Assembly: GCA_003137135.1 (NCBI GenBank)
Contig: PLFB01000108.1
Coordinates: 4,459-43,106, forward strand
DNA from: Acetobacteraceae bacterium
GTDB taxonomy: Bacteria; Pseudomonadota; Alphaproteobacteria; Acetobacterales; Acetobacteraceae
Reading direction: 5' to 3'
Length of the DNA: 38,648 nucleotides
Shown here: positions 1-8,806 of the stretch, piece after piece
How positions within the stretch are numbered: position 1 is the first letter of the stretch
Layout of the letters: each line of letters begins with the position of its first letter
The notes under the pieces: generated by a model
What the model was told of the DNA's origin: nothing
Seen by the model: only the letters and a program-made list of their open reading frames with translations
Databases searched by the model: none
Position numbers and translations under genes: made by a program

Positions 1-140
1 AAAAACTTTTGCTCCCGCGGGCGTTTGGCGCGGGAGTGCCGTTAATCGCCGCCGACGGCGGCGATTAACGGCACTCCCGTCACAAGCGCCCACAGCTCGT
101 AAAAGTTTTTGCGCGCTTTTTTCAAAAAGCGCTGCTGGCT
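1..140. repeat. Nested palindromic intergenic element, copy A (left end cut by window)
   Basis: The centre is a perfect 23-bp inverted repeat (31-53 and 57-79) with a 3-nt loop. It is flanked by AAAAACTTTT (1-10) and its complement AAAAGTTTTT (101-110). The right half then forms a small hairpin, GCGCTTTTT (113-121) with AAAAAGCGC (124-132). The matching left half would lie upstream of the window. The core sequence with GTGCCGTTAATCG is shared with copy D near 14.4 kb. The element sits 65 bp before the glcB start. It may end transcription of an unseen gene on the left. Confidence 0.8.
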
Positions 141-204
141 TTGCCTGCTCTTGCCTTTCCTTCCCTTATTGCTGATTTAGCTCCACGAGAAGCAGGAGCA
201 CCAA

Positions 205-2373
205 ATGGCCGAACCCAGAACCACCGAAGCCGGCTTGAGCGTCGCCACCGTCTTGCGCGATTTTGTGGACAATGAGGCGCTGCCCGGCACCGGCCTGGAT
301 GCCGCCGGCTTCTGGTCTGGCTTCGCCGCTCTGCTGGCAGATTTCGCGCCCCGCAACGCCGCGCTGCTGGCCAAGCGCGACGCGCTGCAGGCCAAAATCG
401 ATGAATGGCATCTGGCCCACAAGGGCAAGCCGCACGATTCTGACGCCTACGAAGGATTTTTGACGGAGATCGGCTATCTGCTGCCGGACCCGGCGGCCTT
501 CACCGTCGCCACCGCGAATGTGGACGACGAAATCGCCGTCATCCCCGGCCCGCAATTGGTGGTGCCGGTGAGCAACGCCCGCTACGCGCTGAACGCGGCC
601 AATGCGCGATGGGGCAGCTTTTACGACGCGCTGTACGGCACCGACGCGATTCCCGAAGCCGGCGGTGCGGAGCGCGGCAAGACCTACAACAAAATCCGCG
701 GCGCGGCGGTTGTCGCCCGCGGCCGGGCGTTTCTGGACGCCAGTTTTCCGCTCAGCGAGGGCAGCCACAAGGACGCCCAGGCCTATCAGGTGAAAGACGG
801 CCACCTCGCCGTCACCCTGCCGACCGGCGAAACCGGGCTGAAAACCGCCGAAAAATTCGCGGGTTACACCGGCGAGCCGGGCCGGCCGAAAAGCATCCTG
901 CTCAAAAACCATAATCTGCACGCTGAACTCGTCATCAACCCCGACAATCCCACCGGCAAGGACGACGCGGCCGGCGTGGCGGATATTCTGCTCGAATCCG
1001 CCATCAGCACCATCATGGACTGCGAGGACAGCGTCGCCGCGGTGGACGCCGCCGACAAGGTGGAGGTTTACCGCAACTGGCTCGGCCTGATGAATGCCAG
1101 CCTCTCCGCGCCGGTCGAAAAGGGCGGCAAGATGTTTGAGCGTAAACTGAACCCTGACCGCACCTACACCGCCCCCACCGGCGGCACGCTCACGCTGCAC
1201 GGCCGCTCGCTGATGCTGGTGCGCAATGTCGGCCACCATATGCTGACGGATGCGATACTCACCGCCGACGGCAAGGAAATTCCCGAAACCGTGATGGACG
1301 CGGTGCTGACCTCGCTGATCGCCATGCACGACTTGAAATCGTCCGGGCCGCTGAAAAATTCGTTGAAGGGCTCGGTCTATATTGTCAAACCGAAACTGCA
1401 CGGGCCGGAGGAAGTCGGCTTCGCCAACGAACTTTTTGGCGCCGTCGAGACTTTGCTTAAACTCCCCGCCTACACGCTGAAAATGGGCATCATGGATGAG
1501 GAGCGCCGCACCAGCGCGAACCTGAAGGCCTGCATCGCGGCGGCTAAAAACCGCGTCGTGTTCATCAATACCGGGTTTCTGGACCGTACCGGGGACGAGA
1601 TCCACACCTCCATCGAGGCCGGCGCCTTCATCCGCAAGGCGGAGATCAAAAACCAGCCCTGGATCAAGGCCTATGAGGATCGCAACGTCGATTTCGGGCT
1701 GGAATGCGGGCTGCAGGGCAAGGCGCAGATCGGCAAGGGCATGTGGGCGGCGCCCGACATGATGGCCGACATGCTCGAACAGAAAATCGCGCACCCCAAA
1801 GCCGGCGCCAACACCGCCTGGGTGCCGTCCCCCACCGCGGCCACGCTGCACGCCACCCACTACCACGCGGTGGACGTGCTGGCCCGCCAATCGGAGCTCA
1901 AATCCCGCCCGCCGGCGAAACTTTCGGACCTGCTGACCATCCCGCTGGCCCCCGCCACCAACTGGGCGCCGGACGCGGTGGCGCAGGAACTCGACAATAA
2001 CTGCCAGAGCATTCTGGGCTACGTGGTGCGCTGGATCGACCAGGGCGTGGGCTGCTCAAAAGTGCCGGACATTCACGATGTCGGCCTGATGGAAGACCGC
2101 GCCACTTTGCGCATTTCCTCGCAACACATCGCCAACTGGCTGCTGCACGGCGTGACCACCGAGGCGCAGGTGCTGGAAACGCTGAAGCGCATGGCGCTGG
2201 TGGTGGACCAGCAGAATGCCGGCGACCCGGCCTATTCGCCGATGGCGCCGGGCTATGACGGTCCCGCCTTCCAGGCGGCCTGCGACCTGATTTTTAAGGG
2301 CCGCGGCCAGCCCAACGGCTACACCGAGTTCATCCTCACCGCCCGCCGGCGGGAGGCAAAAGCCGCCCACTAA
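205..2373 (+). CDS. glcB: Malate synthase G
   Basis: Condenses glyoxylate with acetyl-CoA to give malate, the second step of the glyoxylate shunt and of glycolate/glyoxylate use, in the cytoplasm. The product has 722 residues, the usual size of the G isoform (about 720; the A isoform is about 530). The family motifs [12 protein letters not shown] (about residue 270), [13 protein letters not shown] with catalytic Arg340, [14 protein letters not shown], and [12 protein letters not shown] with Asp631, the position of the catalytic base in E. coli GlcB, are all present. The start ATG is chosen because AGGAG lies 6 nt upstream (194-198). No isocitrate lyase is in the window. A 574-residue open frame on the opposite strand is a GC-rich shadow. 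tRNA-Val follows in the same direction after about 50 bp. Confidence 0.97.
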   Translation: MAEPRTTEAGLSVATVLRDFVDNEALPGTGLDAAGFWSGFAALLADFAPRNAALLAKRDALQAKIDEWHLAHKGKPHDSDAYEGFLTEIGYLLPDPAAFTVATANVDDEIAVIPGPQLVVPVSNARYALNAANARWGSFYDALYGTDAIPEAGGAERGKTYNKIRGAAVVARGRAFLDASFPLSEGSHKDAQAYQVKDGHLAVTLPTGETGLKTAEKFAGYTGEPGRPKSILLKNHNLHAELVINPDNPTGKDDAAGVADILLESAISTIMDCEDSVAAVDAADKVEVYRNWLGLMNASLSAPVEKGGKMFERKLNPDRTYTAPTGGTLTLHGRSLMLVRNVGHHMLTDAILTADGKEIPETVMDAVLTSLIAMHDLKSSGPLKNSLKGSVYIVKPKLHGPEEVGFANELFGAVETLLKLPAYTLKMGIMDEERRTSANLKACIAAAKNRVVFINTGFLDRTGDEIHTSIEAGAFIRKAEIKNQPWIKAYEDRNVDFGLECGLQGKAQIGKGMWAAPDMMADMLEQKIAHPKAGANTAWVPSPTAATLHATHYHAVDVLARQSELKSRPPAKLSDLLTIPLAPATNWAPDAVAQELDNNCQSILGYVVRWIDQGVGCSKVPDIHDVGLMEDRATLRISSQHIANWLLHGVTTEAQVLETLKRMALVVDQQNAGDPAYSPMAPGYDGPAFQAACDLIFKGRGQPNGYTEFILTARRREAKAAH

Positions 2374-2425
2374 CCCCGCACACTTGCCTCAAAAAGCCAA
2401 GGCAGCTAATAACCGCCCCCGGTAT

Positions 2426-2500
2426 GGGCGCGTAGCGCAGCGGTAGAGCACCACCTTGACATGGTGGGGGTCACAGGTTCAATCCCTGTCGCGCCCACCA
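2426..2500 (+). tRNA. tRNA-Val (anticodon GAC)
   Basis: A 75-nt cloverleaf. The acceptor stem GGGCGCG (2426-2432) pairs with CGCGCCC before the discriminator A and an encoded CCA (2498-2500). The anticodon stem is CCACC/GGTGG with loop TTGACAT, so the anticodon is GAC (2458-2460), reading GUC/GUU valine codons. The T arm is ACAGG-TTCAATC-CCTGT. The D stem GCGC/GAGC has one G-A mismatch. The 3' CCA is in the DNA. Confidence 0.97.
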
Positions 2501-2520
2501 CCTCGGAAGCGAAAATTATA

Positions 2521-2557
2521 GAAGAAAGCAGCGCTTTTTTTTCAAAAAAGTAACTGC
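2521..2557. repeat. Half copy of the palindromic element (copy B)
   Basis: Read on the minus strand, it begins directly after the clcA stop codon with GCAGTTACTTTTTTGAAAAA and continues to AGCGCTGCTTTC. It has the T-tract/A-tract hairpin of one element half but no AAAAAACTTTT block, no core and no second half. The bases flanking the T/A tracts (GTTAC against AGCGC) do not pair well, as if this is a decayed or recombined half. It is placed to act as a 3'-end hairpin for clcA. Confidence 0.6.
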
Positions 2558-4417
2558 TTATTCGTCCCTGTACCCCGCCACGCTATCCGCCACGCTATCG
2601 GCCACGTGCTCCTTCGTAATCACCCCCAAAATATCCTTCCCCCGCGGTACCGCGACGCCGGCGCGCACCACCACCGCCATCACCGCGTTCCTGGCCCAGA
2701 TGCGGCGGATCACGTCGAAGGCGATCGTCGTGTCCCGCACCATCACAAAACTCCGGCTCGCCAGTTCGCCCAGCGTCATCTGCCGTTCCGCGTCCGCCAG
2801 GCCGCGCCGCAGCGCCGTGTTCATGCGCAGCACGCCCGCAATCCGCCCGTCCGCCGTCACCACGATGTGCCGCATGCGCCCGGTTTCCTCCTCGGCGCTT
2901 AAAAACGCCTCGAACGTGGTTTCCGCCGGCAGCACACTCACCTCCCGGTTCATCACGTCCATCGCCCGGCGCACCAGGAACATATTGGCGTGCCGCGTCC
3001 GGGGGATGCCGTGGCCGCGCCCGACCAGCTTGATCGTATAGATGCTCTCGCGCGACAGCAGCCGGCGCACCCCTACTGCCACCGCGACCGCCACGATCAT
3101 CGGCATGACAATCCCGTAATCGCGCGTCATCTCGAAGATCATCACCACCGCCGTCATCACGGCGCCGGTCGCCCCGCCCACCATCGCCGCCATGCCCACC
3201 ATCGCGAAGGTCGGCACGTCGATCGGCAGCGGCATCTGCACCGCGCGCAGGATCGCGGCGAAGCTGCCGCCGATCGCCGCCCCCATGAATAGCGACGGCG
3301 AGAAAATCCCGCCCGAGGAGCCCGAGCCCAGGCTGGCCGACGTCGCAAACAGTTTGGCCGCGAACAGAAACACCAGAAAACCGGCCAGCGCCGGCAGGCT
3401 CAGTCCAAGCTGCCCGGTCAGAATCGCCTCGATCGTCGCGTACCCGACGCCTTCGACATAGTAATGCCCAAAAACCCGGAACAGCGCATAAATCAGCACC
3501 CCAACCATCAGCATCCCCACCGCATGGCGCAGATAGCGGTTCGGGATTCTCGCAAACGCCTCCTCGGCCGAATGCAGCCCCCGGATGAAACCGGCCGCCG
3601 CCACGCCGGTCAGCCCGCCCAGCACCGCGAACAGCAGCAGCGTCACCGCCGCGTAGGGGTCGGTGCCCAGCATCGGCAGCGGCGGCACGAAAAATGCCGG
3701 CTGGTTGCCAAAAAATGCCCGCCCCACGAACGTCGCCGCCCCGGTGGCCAGCGCCACCGGTAGAAACGACGTGGACCCCACCTCGGGCATCATCAGCTCG
3801 ATCGCGAACATCACCCCGCCGATCGGCGTGTTGAACGTCGCCGCGATCCCAGCACCCGCCCCCGCCGCCACCAGAATAATCCGCTGCCCCGCCGGCATCT
3901 TGATCAGCTGCCCCAGCGTGGAGCCCAGCGCCGAGCCGATCTGGATGATCGGCCCTTCCCGGCCGACTGCGGCGCCCGTGCCGATCGCGATGGCCGAGGC
4001 CAGCGATTTCACCACCGCCACCACCGGCCGGATCACGCCGCCTTTATAGAAAATGGCGTCCATCACCTCCGGCACCCCGTGCCCGCTGGCTTCCGGCGCG
4101 AAATTGACAACCAGAAAGGTCACCGCCAGCCCGCCGATCACCGGCACCAGAATGATCAGTGCCCCCCACGGGGATGGGCCGGTAAAATGGTTGGCGTCGT
4201 AATGCGCCGAAATCTGGCCCAGGAACGCGGCATTATGGATCAGCCCGATCAGCGCCCGGAACACCGCGGCGCCAATCCCCGTGCAGATCCCCAGCCCCAG
4301 CGCGATCAGCGACAGCCACACCAGGCTCAGTTCGGAATGCTTCTCGCCCGCGCCCTGGCTGGGTTCGAAACCCTCCTGCACGGCGGCGCCTTCCAAACCT
4401 TCATCACTGTTCACCAT
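2558..4417 (-). CDS. clcA: CLC-family chloride channel/antiporter with C-terminal CBS pair
   Basis: Membrane protein for chloride movement, either as a Cl-/H+ exchanger or as a channel. The 619 residues hold the CLC signature loops: ASGHGVPEV (GSGIP-like), GREGPIIQ with the gating glutamate Glu154, and GSGSSGGIFSPSLF (GxFxP). Two CBS domains follow (about 480-610), which usually bind adenine nucleotides. The start at 4417 is preferred over an in-frame ATG 14 codons upstream because GAGGAGGG lies just before it and the longer form would run toward the divergent peroxiredoxin gene. A GTG one codon later is also possible. The residue at the place of the E. coli internal proton glutamate (Glu203) is Leu208, as judged by eye from IELMMPE against IEEMRPQ, so coupling to protons is uncertain. 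Confidence 0.93.
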   Translation of the reverse strand: MVNSDEGLEGAAVQEGFEPSQGAGEKHSELSLVWLSLIALGLGICTGIGAAVFRALIGLIHNAAFLGQISAHYDANHFTGPSPWGALIILVPVIGGLAVTFLVVNFAPEASGHGVPEVMDAIFYKGGVIRPVVAVVKSLASAIAIGTGAAVGREGPIIQIGSALGSTLGQLIKMPAGQRIILVAAGAGAGIAATFNTPIGGVMFAIELMMPEVGSTSFLPVALATGAATFVGRAFFGNQPAFFVPPLPMLGTDPYAAVTLLLFAVLGGLTGVAAAGFIRGLHSAEEAFARIPNRYLRHAVGMLMVGVLIYALFRVFGHYYVEGVGYATIEAILTGQLGLSLPALAGFLVFLFAAKLFATSASLGSGSSGGIFSPSLFMGAAIGGSFAAILRAVQMPLPIDVPTFAMVGMAAMVGGATGAVMTAVVMIFEMTRDYGIVMPMIVAVAVAVGVRRLLSRESIYTIKLVGRGHGIPRTRHANMFLVRRAMDVMNREVSVLPAETTFEAFLSAEEETGRMRHIVVTADGRIAGVLRMNTALRRGLADAERQMTLGELASRSFVMVRDTTIAFDVIRRIWARNAVMAVVVRAGVAVPRGKDILGVITKEHVADSVADSVAGYRDE

Positions 4418-4498
4418 ATCCCTCCTCACATGATAGACTTTTCTGCCCGTCTTTGCCAAAACACCGCCGGCAACCCGTCACTAGCAAAGGACAAGCGC
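4418..4498. promoter_or_regulatory. Divergent promoter region, clcA / peroxiredoxin
   Basis: Only 81 bp separate the two divergent starts, so both promoters must lie here. It holds the clcA ribosome site (GAGGAGGG read on the minus strand) and AAAGGA for the peroxiredoxin gene. No convincing -35/-10 pair or operator palindrome could be assigned by eye. Confidence 0.5.
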
Positions 4499-5146
4499 AT
4501 GACCATCCAACTGGGCCAAATCGCCCCGGATTTCGAACAGGATTCCTCGGAAGGCAAAATCAGGCTGCACGAATACCTGGGCAATTCCTGGGGCGTCCTC
4601 TTCAGCCACCCGAAGGACTTTACTCCGGTCTGCACCACCGAACTCGCCGAAGTCGCGCGGCTGAAACCCGAATGGGACAAGCGCCACGTCAAACCCATCG
4701 GCCTCTCGGTCGATACCGGCGAGCGGCACCAAGGCTGGGCCGCGGATATCGAGGAAACCCAGGGCCAAAAACTCAATTTTCCGGTGATCGCGGACCACGA
4801 CAAAAAAGTCGCCACGCTCTACGGCATGATCCACCCGGAAGCCGACGCGGCCGTCACGGTCCGCACCGTCTTCATCATCGATGCCAATAAAAAGGTCCGG
4901 CTCAGCCTGACCTACCCGCCGTCCACCGGCCGTAATTTTTTGGAAATCCTGCGGGTCATCGACAGCCTGCAACTGACCGACAACCACAAGGTCGCCACGC
5001 CGGTGAACTGGAAAGACGGCGACGACGTCATCATCGTCCCCTCGCTCTCCGACGAAGACGCCAAAATCCGCTTCCCCGAGGGTTTTACAACGCTCAAGCC
5101 CTATCTGCGGGTGGTCAAACAGCCGAAATTGCCGCACACTGCGTAA
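4499..5146 (+). CDS. 1-Cys peroxiredoxin (Prx6 subfamily)
   Basis: Thiol peroxidase that reduces hydrogen peroxide and organic hydroperoxides in the cytoplasm. The 215-residue protein has the active-site block FSHPKDFTPVCTTEL with peroxidatic Cys45. No other cysteine occurs in the sequence, so it is a true 1-Cys enzyme that needs an outside thiol for recycling. The long C-terminal part (KDGDDVIIVPSLSDEDA, FPEGFTTLKPYLRVV) is typical of the Prx6 group, not of AhpC. The start ATG has AAAGGA 7 nt upstream. It is divergent from clcA, and its stop is followed at once by element copy C. Confidence 0.94.
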   Translation: MTIQLGQIAPDFEQDSSEGKIRLHEYLGNSWGVLFSHPKDFTPVCTTELAEVARLKPEWDKRHVKPIGLSVDTGERHQGWAADIEETQGQKLNFPVIADHDKKVATLYGMIHPEADAAVTVRTVFIIDANKKVRLSLTYPPSTGRNFLEILRVIDSLQLTDNHKVATPVNWKDGDDVIIVPSLSDEDAKIRFPEGFTTLKPYLRVVKQPKLPHTA

Positions 5147-5288
5147 GTAAGAAAGCACTTCTTTTTTAAAAAAAAGAAGCAAAAAACTTTTGATTCCCGT
5201 GGGTTGTGGCGTCTGCGTGCCACGGCCCCCCGTAATCAGAAGTTTTTTTGCTGCTTTTTTTACTAAAAAAAGAAGTCCTTACTTTCTT
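5147..5288. repeat. Nested palindromic intergenic element, copy C
   Basis: Starts right after the peroxiredoxin stop codon. The left half has AAGAAAGCACTTC, a T/A-tract hairpin closed by CTTC/GAAG, then AAAAAACTTTT. The right half mirrors this (AGAAGTTTTTTT, then a T/A tract ending GAAGTCCTTACTTTCTT). The core is GATTCCCGTGGG to CCCCCCGTAATC with an inner TGGCGTCTGCGTGCCA hairpin. It separates the peroxiredoxin gene from the Pho-controlled operon. Confidence 0.8.
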
Positions 5289-5296
5289 CGTATCGG

Positions 5297-5336
5297 CTGT
5301 CACGGAACCTTCACTGGACTGTCATCGCTCTGTCAC
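5297..5336 (+). promoter_or_regulatory. Two tandem Pho boxes (PhoB binding sites)
   Basis: Four heptamers CTGTCAC, CCTTCAC, CTGTCAT, CTGTCAC start at 5297, 5308, 5319 and 5330, an exact 11-bp period with 4-nt spacers. The known Pho box is two such direct heptamers 11 bp apart, so this is a double box. It ends 24 bp before the pstB start. It implies that PhoB, encoded two genes downstream, controls its own operon under phosphate limitation. Confidence 0.88.
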
Positions 5337-5359
5337 GAAACCTGCCTATGGAGGCGCAC

Positions 5360-6190
5360 ATGGAAAACGCGAGCATGAACTCAATGACCGAAGCGCTCCT
5401 GCCGGCTTCTCTCATTCCCCCCGCCGCCGGTGACGCCGCGGCCCGGGTGTCCATCAAGAACCTGAATTTCTACTACGGCGCCACGCACGCGCTGAAAAAC
5501 ATCAACATCGACTACGCCGACAAAAAAACCACCGCCATGATCGGCCCTTCCGGCTGCGGCAAATCCACGCTGCTGCGCGTCCTCAACCGCATGTACGACC
5601 TCTATCCCGGCCAGCGCGCCGAGGGCGAGGTGCTGATCGGCGGCCAGAATATCATCGCGCCGAACGTCGATCTCACCCAGCTCCGCCGCAAGGTCGGCAT
5701 GGTGTTCCAGAAACCCACGCCCTTCCCCAAATCCATCTATGAAAACGTCGTTTTTGGCGTCCGCCTGCACGAAAAGCTCAGCAAGGCGGAGATGGACGAG
5801 CGCGTCGAATGGGCGCTGACCCGCTCGGCCTTGTGGGGCGAGGTCAAGGACCGCCTCAGCACCTCCGCCATCGGCCTGTCCGGCGGCCAGCAGCAGCGCC
5901 TCTGCATCGCCCGCTCGATCGCCGTTAAACCCGAAGTGCTGCTGCTGGACGAACCCACCAGCGCGCTCGACCCCATCAGCACGCTGAAAATCGAGGAACT
6001 GGTCGATGAGCTGAAGAAGGATTTCACCATCATCATCGTCACCCACAACATGCAGCAGGCCGGCCGCTGCGCCGACCAGGTGGCGTTTTTCTACCTGGGT
6101 GAACTCGTCGAGGTAGGGCCCTCCAGCCAAATATTTACCGCCCCCCGCGAACGGCGAACCCAGGAATACATCACCGGCCGCTTCGGCTAG
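5360..6190 (+). CDS. pstB: Phosphate ABC transporter ATP-binding protein PstB
   Basis: Cytoplasmic ATPase of the high-affinity Pst phosphate importer. The 276 residues contain Walker [10 protein letters not shown], the Q-loop region [16 protein letters not shown] typical of PstB, the ABC signature LSGGQQQRL, Walker [13 protein letters not shown] and the switch VTHNMQQA. The start at 5360 is chosen over the in-frame ATG at 5348 because GGAGG (5350-5354) lies between them with good spacing. It is the first gene of pstB-phoU-phoB, with a 12-bp gap to phoU. pstS, pstC and pstA are not upstream; a repeat element and an unrelated gene precede the Pho boxes, so the other transporter subunits must be encoded elsewhere or be missing. 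Confidence 0.96.
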   Translation: MENASMNSMTEALLPASLIPPAAGDAAARVSIKNLNFYYGATHALKNINIDYADKKTTAMIGPSGCGKSTLLRVLNRMYDLYPGQRAEGEVLIGGQNIIAPNVDLTQLRRKVGMVFQKPTPFPKSIYENVVFGVRLHEKLSKAEMDERVEWALTRSALWGEVKDRLSTSAIGLSGGQQQRLCIARSIAVKPEVLLLDEPTSALDPISTLKIEELVDELKKDFTIIIVTHNMQQAGRCADQVAFFYLGELVEVGPSSQIFTAPRERRTQEYITGRFG

Positions 6191-6202
6191 GGGGAGTAAA
6201 AA

Positions 6203-6925
6203 ATGGCTGAAGAAGCGAAGCACATCGTCACCAGCTTTGAGGTGGACCTGAAAAAACTCCGCGACATGATCGCCGGCATGGGCGGACTGGTGGAGCGCGC
6301 CGTCGCCGACGCCACCGCCGCGCTGATCGAGCACGACCCCGACCTCGCCGCCAGCGTGGTCGCCGCCGACCCCAAAATCGATGTCGAGGAACGCAAGATC
6401 GAGCAATTCGCCGTGCAACTCCTGGCGCTGCGCCAGCCGGTAGCGGACGATCTGCGGCAGGTCGTCGCCGCGCTGAAGGTCATTACGGATCTCGAGCGCA
6501 TCGGCGACTATTCCGCCAACATCGCCAAGCGCAGCCTGGTCATCAACAAGCTGTCGAGCCAGCTCGCCATGAGCGGCCTGGGCCAGATGGCGCGCCTGGT
6601 GCAGCAGAATCTCAAAACCGTGATCGACGCGGTGGGCGAGGCCGACCCGCAAAAAGCCATCAGCGTGTGGCGCGCGGACCAGATGGTGGACGACCTCTAC
6701 AACACCATTTTTAGGGAACTCATCACCTACATGATGGAGGATGCGCGCAACATCACCGCCTGCACGCATCTGCTGTTCATCGCGAAGAACCTGGAGCGCA
6801 TCGGCGACCACGCCACCAACATCGCGGAGCTGACCTATTACGCCGTCACCGGCGAATCACTGCCGGATTTCCGCCCCAAGGGCGACCAGACTTCCGGCTA
6901 CGTCCACGCGGAGACGGGTACTTAA
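6203..6925 (+). CDS. phoU: Phosphate transport/signalling accessory protein PhoU
   Basis: Cytoplasmic helical protein that links the Pst transporter to the PhoR/PhoB two-component system and keeps the Pho regulon off when phosphate is ample. The 240-residue product has the two PhoU repeats, each with the metal-binding motif: ERIGDYSANIAKR near residue 97 and ERIGDHATNIAEL near residue 200. GGGGAG precedes the ATG. It lies between pstB and phoB, the usual place, and its stop is only 2 bp from the phoB start. Confidence 0.96.
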   Translation: MAEEAKHIVTSFEVDLKKLRDMIAGMGGLVERAVADATAALIEHDPDLAASVVAADPKIDVEERKIEQFAVQLLALRQPVADDLRQVVAALKVITDLERIGDYSANIAKRSLVINKLSSQLAMSGLGQMARLVQQNLKTVIDAVGEADPQKAISVWRADQMVDDLYNTIFRELITYMMEDARNITACTHLLFIAKNLERIGDHATNIAELTYYAVTGESLPDFRPKGDQTSGYVHAETGT

Positions 6926-6927
6926 GC

Positions 6928-7638
6928 ATGAGTGAGCAGAACAAGCCCTATGTTCTGATCGTCGAAGACGAAGCGCCTTTAGTCACACTGCTCCGCTACA
7001 ATCTTGAAAAACAGGGTTTTAGGGTGGAGGACGCCGGCGACGGCGGCGAGGCGCTGACCCGCATCACCGAAGCCCCGCCCGACCTGCTTCTCCTGGACTG
7101 GATGCTGCCCACGATGTCCGGCATCGAACTGTGCCGCCAGCTCCGCCGCCGCCCCGCGACGCGCACCTTGCCCATCATCATGCTCACAGCGAGGGCGGAA
7201 GATTCCGATGCCGTCCGCGGCCTCGACACCGGCGCCGACGACTACATCACAAAACCCTTCTCGACCGAGGCGTTGATCGCCCGCATCCGCGCCCTCCTCC
7301 GCCGCTCCGGCACGGTGCCCACGAAACTAAAGCTCAACTTTCACGACATCTCCCTAGACCCCGCCTCCCACCGCGTCCTGCGCAATGGCCGCGCCCTCCA
7401 CCTAGGTCCCACCGAATTCCGCCTATTGGAATTCTTCCTCCGCCACCCCAAACGCGTTTTTTCGCGTGAAGACGTCCTCAACGCCGTCTGGGGCCGCGAC
7501 ATCCACGTCGAGCCGCGCACCGTGGACGTCCACATCCGCCGCCTGCGCAAAGCCATCAACGGCCCCGGCGAAGCCGATATAGTCCGCACCGTCCGCGCCG
7601 CCGGTTACGCCCTGGACACCGACTCCGCCGCCGCCTGA
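6928..7638 (+). CDS. phoB: Phosphate regulon response regulator PhoB
   Basis: OmpR-family transcription factor. The receiver domain (residues about 7-120) has acidic pocket Glu13-Asp14, phospho-acceptor Asp57 in LLLLDWMLP, Thr87 and Lys109 (ITKPFS). The C-terminal winged helix (about 135-232) ends with VRTVRAAGYAL. The 236 residues match PhoB. Placement after phoU and the Pho boxes before pstB support PhoB over other OmpR regulators. No phoR kinase gene is present in the window; the next gene faces the other way, so the kinase partner is encoded elsewhere. Confidence 0.93.
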   Translation: MSEQNKPYVLIVEDEAPLVTLLRYNLEKQGFRVEDAGDGGEALTRITEAPPDLLLLDWMLPTMSGIELCRQLRRRPATRTLPIIMLTARAEDSDAVRGLDTGADDYITKPFSTEALIARIRALLRRSGTVPTKLKLNFHDISLDPASHRVLRNGRALHLGPTEFRLLEFFLRHPKRVFSREDVLNAVWGRDIHVEPRTVDVHIRRLRKAINGPGEADIVRTVRAAGYALDTDSAAA

Positions 7639-7740
7639 AGTCGGCTCGCGCCGTTATCTCCGTCACGACGAACAAAACCGCCGGCCGCCGAAGCTGAAAT
7701 CTTTACGCTGCTCATTCCCGCACCCTTCTCAACGGCCCGG

Positions 7741-8367
7741 CTAATTCATCGTCGTCGTGCCATCCGGCGCGTCCCAACCCGGTTCCTGGCGTTCCGAATC
7801 CGGCGCCAACTGGCCCATCGCGGTCCGATATTCGGCTTCATCGATAATCCCACGATCCAAGAGCCACTTGAACTTCTTCGCCTCCTCCGCCGGATTGGCG
7901 GCGGGATTCACCGCCAGATGCAGCCGCCTGATCCGCGCGATCCGCGCCGCTTTGATCCGCTCGAGAATCCGGTCGTGCTGCTTGTCCTTGATAATCCTGA
8001 TCCGATTGACCGCGCCCGACTTCGAGACGGACAACATCGTAAACGTCACAGATATGAGTCTCGAAAACCGCAGCACCCAGACGCAGATGACGATCAAGAC
8101 CGGCAAGCAACCAATGACAGCAAAGGGCGCCCCAAGGCTGGAAACCCCCATCACCGCCAAAACCGCCACAAGAATGACCGGCGGATAGTAGCGCTGCCCC
8201 GCATTCACCGTCACGGTGGAGGTGTTGTCAGGATCGATCAACTCATAAAACACGGACCCTTCGACCCGGCCGGTCGGGTCGGATAACGTGAACCCCAGCC
8301 TGTCCTCGCCAAACTGAATGGTCGTCTTCCGCCCAAACTTGCGCTGGGTCACGACGTCATCACCCAT
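7741..8367 (-). CDS. Hypothetical membrane protein with C-terminal SHOCT-like motif
   Basis: A 208-residue protein not assigned to a characterised family. Residues about 1-60 are soluble and beta-rich. Residues about 62-100 form two membrane segments (YYPPVILVAVLAVMGVSS and the following FAVIGCLPVLIVICVWVL). A basic stretch with many Arg and Lys follows, then a short C-terminal motif, KWLLDRGIIDEAEYRTAMGQL, seen at about 178-199. This fits the SHOCT pattern (short helix pair with GIIxExEF), a small module often found at the ends of membrane or oligomeric proteins. It is convergent with phoB, about 100 bp apart. The function is unknown. Confidence 0.7.
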   Translation of the reverse strand: MGDDVVTQRKFGRKTTIQFGEDRLGFTLSDPTGRVEGSVFYELIDPDNTSTVTVNAGQRYYPPVILVAVLAVMGVSSLGAPFAVIGCLPVLIVICVWVLRFSRLISVTFTMLSVSKSGAVNRIRIIKDKQHDRILERIKAARIARIRRLHLAVNPAANPAEEAKKFKWLLDRGIIDEAEYRTAMGQLAPDSERQEPGWDAPDGTTTMN

Positions 8368-8615
8368 GCCACGATCCCCCGGTCCAAGTGTGTCCTAATG
8401 TTAATCCAACCGTAAGTTAAATGAAAGCAGAATTCAGGCTTTTTCGCGCCGGCGGCGATCAACTGGAACAAACCATAAATAATTTATTAACAAACCAGCG
8501 CTTTTCCTGTTGCTAATTTGTTCTGTTCATGAGACCTCCCCTCACGACACCAGTGGCAACTTTAATTGCCTCTTTCATTCCAAAGAAAACACGCTTTGGT
8601 TGCAGCGCCCACTTC
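8368..8615. other. AT-richer intergenic stretch
   Basis: About 250 bp with lower GC than the surroundings (for example CATAAATAATTTATTAACAA near 8475). It contains a small hairpin GGCAA-CTTTAA-TTGCC near 8548. No convincing gene was found. A plus-strand frame at 8529-8819 has no family resemblance and overlaps the better minus-strand frame, so it was left out. This is probably the promoter region of the SHOCT protein plus gene debris. Confidence 0.5.
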
Positions 8616-8783
8616 TTAAAAACGGTGTTTGACGGCTGTCGAGTCGATATCGGACGTTCCGGATACCGCAACCCCAAGGAAGCCGGATGCTGCGACGTGC
8701 TTTTGCCACCAGGCCTTGTCGCGATTCAGGCCGGCGGTAAAATAGCCGCGCGCCAGCTGCTTGTTGTCGCCGGTGGTGGCCGT
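8616..8783 (-). pseudogene. Short gene fragment, possibly SnoaL-like
   Basis: A 55-codon frame with protein-like composition (NKQLARGYFTAGLNRDKAWW, then QKHVAASGFLGVAVSG) but no ATG, GTG or TTG start. A GGGAG lies 7 nt before an ACG codon, which would be the start if it is expressed. The opening KQLARGYFTAGLN resembles the N-terminus of SnoaL-like/ester cyclase proteins, but the rest of the roughly 130-residue fold is missing. It ends with TAA inside the AT-richer stretch. It is most simply a decaying remnant downstream of the GST gene; a functional small protein from a rare start codon is less likely. Confidence 0.35.
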
Positions 8784-8806
8784 GGATCGTCTCCCGGTTG
8801 TTTATT

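Noticed and set aside
166-1890. 574-residue minus-strand frame opposite glcB
   Set aside because: The composition (Gly/Val/Arg/His/Gln-rich, no family motif) is that of a shadow of a GC-rich gene; glcB on the other strand is certain.
7639-7740. Terminator between convergent phoB and the SHOCT gene
   Set aside because: Short GC palindromes are present but no stem followed by a T tract could be defined.
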